Shown: positions 58,389 through 64,000 of the stretch, piece after piece
Numbering within the stretch: the first letter of the stretch is position 1
Layout: every line of letters starts with the position of its first letter
Source of the DNA: Benincasa hispida
Lineage: Eukaryota > Streptophyta > Magnoliopsida > Cucurbitales > Cucurbitaceae
Reading direction: 5' to 3'
Length of the DNA: 64,000 nucleotides
Assembly (NCBI RefSeq): GCF_009727055.1
Contig: NC_052352.1
Location: forward strand, 20,397,876 to 20,461,875
Notes under the pieces: generated by a model
What the model saw: the letters and a program-made list of their open reading frames with translations, nothing else
What the model was told of the DNA's origin: nothing
Databases searched by the model: none
Translations under genes and position numbers: made by a program

Positions 58389-59914
58389 ATGGTGGAGCAG
58401 CTTGGAGGTGGAGCACCAAATGATAATAATGTCATGGCGAATCCGATTCTGTTGGCAAAAAATCGTAATAAGCCCATTAGGGACAATGCATCGCCAAACC
58501 TCTATGATTTCTCTTTGGGAATCATGAGGCTTGCCCTCGACGGAAGTAGATTCGAGATGAAACCAGTGATGTTGCAGATGATCCAGACTGTAGGTCAATT
58601 CGGAGGAAGATGTGGCGAGGATCCACACGCCCACCTCCGAAGTTTTATTGAAATTTGCAATACTTTTGTGTTCCCGAACATCTCTGCTGAAGAAGTTCAA
58701 CTAACGTTGTTCCCATTCTCTCTGTGATTAGGCTAGGAAATGGGCTTATTCGCTCGAACCAGGAGAGATCACTTCTTGGGAGTAGGTGGTGGAGAAATTT
58801 ATTAAGAAGTATTTTCCACCTACCGAGAACGCAAGACGAAGGAAGCTTATTACTAATTTTGAACAAGACATGGATGAATCGCTCAACAATGCTTGGGTGA
58901 GGTTTAAAAGGTTGGTTCGGGATTGTCCGCATAATGGGCTACCAGACTGCCTTCAAATGGAAATTTTCTATCACAGACCGCTGCCAATGCGGTAGCCACT
59001 GGTGGTTTGCTTGACAAAACTTACGATTAGACGAAGAATATCTTGGACCGCATCTCCAAGAACCATGAAGACTGGAGGGAGAGTGACTAGAGATTGAGAC
59101 TTAAAGATTCTGACGCAAACAATGGTGCTATTGTTTCATTACAAAACCAAATGACCGCAATGATGAATTTGATTCAAGGAATGGCGATCGACAGCCCAAC
59201 ACCGCAAGGTGGGCAAATCAATGCAATAAGTCAAAACACTGCAAGGTGTATGACTTGCGGTGATAGGCATGCGATGGAAGATTGCCCGAAAAATCCACAG
59301 TCTGTATATTTTGTAAAGAATAATCCCTTTTCAAATACTTACTACCCGAGTGGAGAAACCATCCCAATTTTGCCTAGAAGAATCAACAACAAAATTTTCA
59401 ATTTGTGGCGCAAAAAGAAGGGCCACCAGGATTCTTCCAATACAACAACAGTCAATAGAGAAATCAAGCAAGTAGCTCACAACAACCACCGCAATCCTCT
59501 TCTCTAGAGAGCCTATTGAAGCAATATATAGAGAAAAACNTAGAGAGCCTATTGAAGCAATATATAGAGAAAAACGAGACAGTGCTTCAAAGTCGGGCTA
59601 CGTTCATCCGCAACTTCGAATTGAAAATGGGCCAGATTGCGAGTGAGCTGAAAAGTAGACCGCAAAGGGCGTTGTCAAGTTCTACCAAACTTTCACGCAA
59701 CTCAGGGGGATCAGGTAAGAAGCAATGTCAGATTGTTACATTGCGCAGTGGAAAGATTGTGGAGGGAGAAAAGAAGGATCAGAGTAGAACAACTTCCAAC
59801 GCAACGGAGCCTGAGATTGCGGTAACGCAAGAAGAAGAAAGAGAAAATGAAGTAGTGGAACCTGAAGTTGCGTCGACCTCAAAGTTAAATGAAACGGAAA
59901 CCGTGAAAGTTTAG
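58389..59914 (+). pseudogene. Athila-type gag
   Basis: Capsid-like domain: SLGIMRLALDGSRFEMKPVM, then GRCGEDPHAHLRSFIEICNT and VQLTLFPFSL. A TGA plus a small deletion near 58725-58740 breaks the frame, and it resumes KWAYSLEPGEITSWE, VEKFIKKYFPPTENARRRKL, NAWVRFKRLVRDCPHNGLPD. A second break follows near 58993, then ATGGLLDKTYD. A zinc knuckle CMTCGDRHAMEDC (C-X2-C-X3-H-X4-C) lies at about 59247-59285. The C-terminal part reads ESLLKQYIEKNETVLQS and FELKMGQIASELKSRPQ. The frame near 59505-59575 is confused by a duplicated segment around an undetermined base. Family: packages element RNA into virus-like particles. Confidence 0.88.
59505..59575 (+). repeat. 35-bp exact direct repeat flanking an undetermined base
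   Basis: 'tagagagcctattgaagcaa...' occupies 59505-59539 and again 59541-59575, with a single N at 59540 between. Two identical 35-mers around one N look like an unresolved overlap between assembled pieces, not a biological duplication. Confidence 0.8.
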
Positions 59915-59983
59915 TTACCACCTTTCCCTCAGAGGCTAAGGAAGAAGAAAAACGAAGAGGTACAATACCAACGATTATTATCT

Positions 59984-60544
59984 ATGTTAAAACAATTACA
60001 TGTTAACATTCCTTTTAGTGAAGCGATTGAGGAAATGTCTGCCTATGCCAAGTTTCTGAAGGACATGGTAACTAAGAAGAGAGGCATTGGAAAATTTGTC
60101 ACGGTGGCATTAACGCAAAGTTCCAAATCCATTATCCCATCGAAGATGAGCGATCCTGGGAGCTTCACTATTCCTTGCTCCATAAGAGGACTCTATATTG
60201 GGCAAGCCTTGTGTGACTTGGGGGCTAACATAAATTTGATGCCGTTGTCAATTTTTAGACAATTAAATGTGAGGCAACTTGTGCCCACATCAGTGACTCT
60301 CCAATTGGCTGACAGATCTCTAGTTCATCTAGAAGGTAAGGTGAAGGATGTGTTGATCACGATTGATAAATTTATTCTGCCAGCTGACTTCATCATTCTA
60401 GACTATGAGGTCGACAAAGATGTACCCATCATTTTGAGGCGACCTTTCCTATCAACGGGTCATGCTCAAATTGATGTGCACAAGGAAGAAATCACTTTGA
60501 GTATAAATGGACAGAAGCTAAAATTTAATATAATCGTGCTATGA
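59984..60544 (+). pseudogene. Gypsy aspartic protease region
   Basis: Follows gag after a TAG at 59912. MLKQLHVNIPFSEAIEEMSA and YAKFLKDMVTKKRGIG precede the protease core: IPCSIRGLYIGQALCDLGAN, with the active Asp in DLGA (Asp codon 60215-60217), then INLMPLSIFRQLN, and VPIILRRPFL near the end. Usual Athila layout; this stretch itself is open for 186 codons, so it is among the best preserved parts. It would cleave the gag-pol polyprotein. Confidence 0.88.
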
Positions 60545-60874
60545 AATTTTCGGATGAAGAAGACCTATAAGATTCTGATGATGACCTGAATTTGATTGAA
60601 GAAGAAAATTCTGATGAAGAGTGTGAAGAAGAGGATGCCAACGCATCCGTAGCTGTCTGCAATGCGATCGTAGCAAAAACAAATAAAGAAGAAGAAATGA
60701 TCGCGACGCAAGAAGAAGAGCCAAAAGAAAGAAAAACAGCGCAACCTTCCCTCGTGGAACCACCAACACTTGAACTAAAGACCCTACTAACCCATTTGAA
60801 GTATGCATTTCTGGGGTAGAATGAGAAGCTACCAATGATAATTTCCTCTGCGCTCAACGAAGATCAAGAGAGCA
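60545..60874 (+). pseudogene. Acidic linker between protease and RT
   Basis: In one frame it reads MKFSDEEDL, then LNLIEEENSDEECEEED and ends PPTLELKTLLTHLKYAFLG, the conserved lead-in to Athila RT. Stops at 60569 and 60818. The long minus-strand Ser-rich frames here only mirror the acidic codons. Confidence 0.75.
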
Positions 60875-61924
60875 TTGATGAGCATTCTCAAGAAACATGT
60901 GCGAGCAATTGGCTGGATGCTCGCTGACATCAGAGGAATTAGCCCCGCGAACTGCATGCACCACATTCGTCTTGAGGACGACCACAAGGCAACAATTGAA
61001 AATCAACGCAGACTTAACACTACGATGAAGAAGGTCATAAAAAAGAAGATTATCAAATGGCTGGATGCAAGCATTATCTATCCCATAGCAGATAGCAGGT
61101 GGGCCAGCCTCGTACAATGTGTGCTGAAGAAGGGTGGAATGACGGTAGTCTCAAATGAGAACAATGAATTAATACTGCAAAAGACCATCACTGGATGGCG
61201 CATATGCATGGACTACCGCAAGTTGAATGCGACCACGAAGAAAGATCACTTCCCTCTACCATTCATCGATCAAATGCTAGACAGACTAGTAGGGAATGAT
61301 TTTTACTGCTTTTTGGATGGATATGTCGGATATAATCAAATCATGATAGCCCCTGAAGATCAAGACAAGACCACATTCACCTGGTCATATGGGACATTCG
61401 CTTTCCGCCGCATGCCGTTTGGCCTCTACAATATGCTGAGCACGTTCCAAAGGTGCATGATGGCGATCTTTTCAGATTATCTCGAGGATTCAGTGGAAAT
61501 ATTTATGGATGAATTTTCCATTTATGGGAACACTTATGAAGTCTACCTAGCCAATTTGGAGAAAATTCTAAAGAGATATGAAGAGACGAACCTGGTGCTC
61601 AACTAGGAAAAATGTCACTTCATGGTGAAAGAGGGTATAGTGTTGGGACACAAGGTCTCCCGAGAAGGGTTGGAGGTGTATAAAGCAAAGATTGAAGCAA
61701 TTGAAAAACTCCCACCTCCAACCAGCGTGAAGGCTGTGCGAAGTTTCTTAAGGCATGCTGGATTCTATAGACGATTTGTCAAGGAATTTTCTAAGATTGC
61801 ACGACCACTGAGTGCGTTGTTAGAGGCGGACAGGAAATTTGAGTTTGACAACAATTGCCTCAACGCATTCAGAGTATTAAAAGATGCGCTGATTACTGCG
61901 CCCATACTAATTGCGCCGGATTAG
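60875..61924 (+). pseudogene. Gypsy reverse transcriptase
   Basis: RAIGWMLADIRGISPANCMH, then the fingers ITGWRICMDYRKLNATTKKD, HFPLPFIDQMLDRLVG, the palm FAFRRMPFGLYNM and TFQRCMMAIFSDYLEDSVEI, and FMDEFSIYGN. The normally FMDD catalytic pair is FMDE (Glu codon 61511-61513). Connection: VLGHKVSREGLEV, AVRSFLRHAGFYRRFVKEFS. TAG stops at 61604 and 61922 sit where the family normally has Trp. The sequence clearly belongs with Athila-type RT; activity is not expected. Confidence 0.92.
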
Positions 61925-61927
61925 ACA

Positions 61928-62330
61928 ATGCCATTTGAAATCATGTGCGACGCAAGCGGGTATGCGATGGGGGCTACATTAGCGCAAAAGAAGAAAACTA
62001 TTTTGCACCCCATCGCACATGCGAGTAAAACTCTAAACCCTACTCAAATAAATTATACCACCACTGAGAAAGAACTCCTGGCTGTGATTTTTGCGTTGGA
62101 GAAATTCAGGGAATATCTGTTGGGAACCAAGGTATTCATTCACACTGATCACTTGACAATCAAATATTTAATGACAAAAAAAGACGCAAAGCCGAGGTTG
62201 ATCAGATGGGTGCTCCTCCTTCAAGAATTTGATATTGAAATAATTGATCGGAAGGGGACAGAGAATCAAGTTGCGGATCACTTGTCCAGATTGGAAAATC
62301 CTGAGGTTGACCACAATGAATCTGAAGTGA
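61928..62330 (+). pseudogene. Gypsy RNase H
   Basis: [20 protein letters not shown] (first acidic residue in CDAS), [20 protein letters not shown] (acidic TEKE block), [13 protein letters not shown] (TDH block), [17 protein letters not shown] (last Asp in VADHLSR). All landmark residues are present and the frame is open here. It removes RNA from the RNA-DNA hybrid during reverse transcription. Confidence 0.92.
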
Positions 62331-63682
62331 GTGCCGTGTTTCTGGACGAGCAGCTGTTCCACATAGAAGAATTTCCCTGGTATGCGGACATTGTTAATTA
62401 TTTGGTTTGTGAAAAATTTCCTGAAGATTACACCTACCATCAACAGAAGAAACTCAAGCATGAATGCAAATATTATTATTGGGATGAGTCAAATTTGTAT
62501 AAAAGAGGTGCAGACCAAATCATTCGATTATGCGTACCAAATGCTGCTCAACAACACATATTGTCGCAATGCCACGACTTGCCATATGGTGGGCACTTTG
62601 GACAGCAACGCACTACAGCCAAGGTTTTGCAAAGTGGATTCTTTTGGCCTTCATTATTCAAGGATGCGGCTGACTACGCAATGAAATGTGATCGGTGTCA
62701 ACGCACAGACAACATTTCATGGAAGAACGTAATGCCAATGAACACCATCTTGGAGCTGGAATTATTCGACGTATGGGGGATTGATTTCATGGGGCCATTC
62801 CCTCCTTCGCATGGTAAGCACTATATTTTATTGGCCGTCGATTATGTATCCAAGTGGGTAGAGGCAATAGCATGCGCCGCAAATAATGCGGCGGTAATCT
62901 CCTAGTTCCTCAAGAGAAATATTTTCATGCGTTTTGGCACTCCCCGTGCCATCATAAGTGATGAAGGATCACACTTTTTCAATCACAATATTAAGGAGCT
63001 GCTGTGCAAGTACAATATCCTTCACAAAGTGGCCACCGCATACCATCCGCAAACAAATGGCCAGGTTGAAGTGTCCAATCATGAAATTCAATTGATACTT
63101 GAGAAGGTAGTAAAACCTTCATGGAAAAACTGGGCAATGAAGCTTGATGATGTGTTGTGGGCATACCAGACCGCATTTAAAACACCAATAGGTATGTCCC
63201 TCTATGCGTTGTTATTAGGCAAGGTGTGTCATTTGCCTTTAAAGCTGGGGTATAAAGCATTGTGGACGGTCAAGAAGTTAAATTTCGATTTAAAGAAAGC
63301 AGGGGAAGTGCGAAAACTGCAGCTGGTCGAGCTAGAAGAATGGAGGATCAATGCATATGAGAATGCGAAGATTTATAAAGAGCGTACCAAGCGCTGACAT
63401 GATAAATGCATATGCGCTAGAAACCTCCAAGTTGGGCAAAAGGTTTTACTTTTCAATTCAAGATTGCGGCTCTTCCCGGGAAAATTAAAATCGCTCTGGT
63501 CCGGTCCTCCATCATCAAAGAAATATTTCCACATGGTGCGGTGGAATTGATCACCGAGGATGGCAGTCGAACATTCAAGGTTAATGGACAACGAATCAAG
63601 GCATATTGCGGAGGAGATTTCCAGCCAGAAATAGCCTCCATAAAGTTGAATATCCGGACTACCCTCTTACATGACTTTTGAA
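62331..63682 (+). pseudogene. Gypsy integrase with C-terminal module
   Basis: Zinc-binding [24 protein letters not shown] and CDRCQRTDN. Catalytic core: [31 protein letters not shown], then after a TAG at 62903-62905 [36 protein letters not shown]-type residues are all visible. The downstream part [18 protein letters not shown] ends at a TGA at 63398; past a frame shift the tail reads [20 protein letters not shown] and AYCGGDFQPEIASIKL to a stop near 63680. It would insert the element's DNA into the genome. Confidence 0.9.
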
Positions 63683-64000
63683 CTCTCTTTCCTTCGTCAC
63701 TTTACTTTTATTCAAGCTATCTGCATCTTACTCATTCTTATAATTTCCTTCTTTCTCTAAAAAAAAAAAAAAAAAAAAATCTTTTTTTGTTTTAAAATCA
63801 TTTGACCCTCTCTTTGTCTGTTTACAATGATTAAGGCATAGGATTGCGGAGATATTACCAGAAGAAGCTAATGATCTCACTCCATCACCGCAATCCACAG
63901 AAGCAAAGATCGCCGCAAGGATGGATGCATCAATACACACTACGGGTGAAAACGCAAAATTTGGGGGTGTACTCTTCCTTATTCTTATTTCAAATTTTGC
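63683..64000 (+). other. 3' internal region of the Athila-type element
   Basis: Non-coding, with a 20-base A run near 63759-63779 and a purine-rich AAATTTGGGGGTG tract at 63957-63969, matching the tracts of the minus-strand gypsy element. The 3' LTR would follow outside the window. Confidence 0.6.

Noticed and set aside
60525..60857. Minus-strand Ser-rich open frames of about 100 codons
   Set aside because: Antisense of GAA/GAAGAA-rich acidic linker codons of the gypsy element; composition alone explains the openness.

Overview
The window is nuclear DNA from a flowering plant. It is AT-rich and dominated by Ty1/copia and Ty3/gypsy LTR retrotransposons with plant-type primer sites, and it contains a plant receptor-like cytoplasmic kinase and a plant-type ubiquitin-S27a pseudogene. 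The style of several repeats (for example the TGATAGA...TCTATCA palindromic repeat and the GGGTTGGGTTGG element) reminds me of cucurbit genomes, but that is an impression and not a demonstration. Only one gene looks intact: a 491-codon, intronless protein kinase on the minus strand at 45774-47249.

Layout. 1-3292: 3' end of a decayed copia element with its 3' LTR. 3294-4735: older minus-strand copia gag/protease/pre-integrase relic. 4966-28262: a segment bounded by CACTA-like terminal inverted repeats and a TAA/TAA target duplication. It holds a decayed ubiquitin-40S ribosomal protein S27a pseudogene near its left end, two unrecognised exon-like segments near its right end, and a stack of later retroelements. 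These are a minus-strand, internally coding-poor gypsy element (5945-10734), a copia element (10738-14269 plus 23044-24490) split by a second copia element with both LTRs (14270-23043), and a minus-strand solo LTR (24877-26759). 28520-28700: a gypsy reverse-transcriptase relic.

28.7-45.7 kb is mostly AT-rich intergenic DNA with small non-autonomous DNA transposons whose ends and target duplications can be read directly: hAT-like at 29862, 31813 and 45104, and Mutator-like at 30982. It also has a copia LTR (33503-37401) interrupted by another complete solo copia LTR (34652-36627) and a minisatellite (38470-38945). The kinase gene follows. Upstream of it is a complete 0.8-kb TRIM element (47898-48696) with LTRs, primer site, polypurine tract and a perfect 5-bp target duplication.

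50.99-56.6 kb: a tandem-repeat block and a minus-strand copia element with a second, internally deleted LTR unit beside it. 56608 to the window end: a plus-strand Ty3/gypsy element of the Athila type (5' LTR, primer site, gag, protease, RT, RNase H, integrase), broken by stops; its 3' LTR lies beyond the window.

No retroelement here has an intact coding region. I did not find an unambiguously new system. The observations most worth following are the covarying stem-loop at the start of the gypsy LTRs, the CACTA-bounded 23-kb block with gene fragments, and the CGATCGTTTAG-type motif recurring in unrelated repeats. No tRNA, rRNA or CRISPR array was seen.
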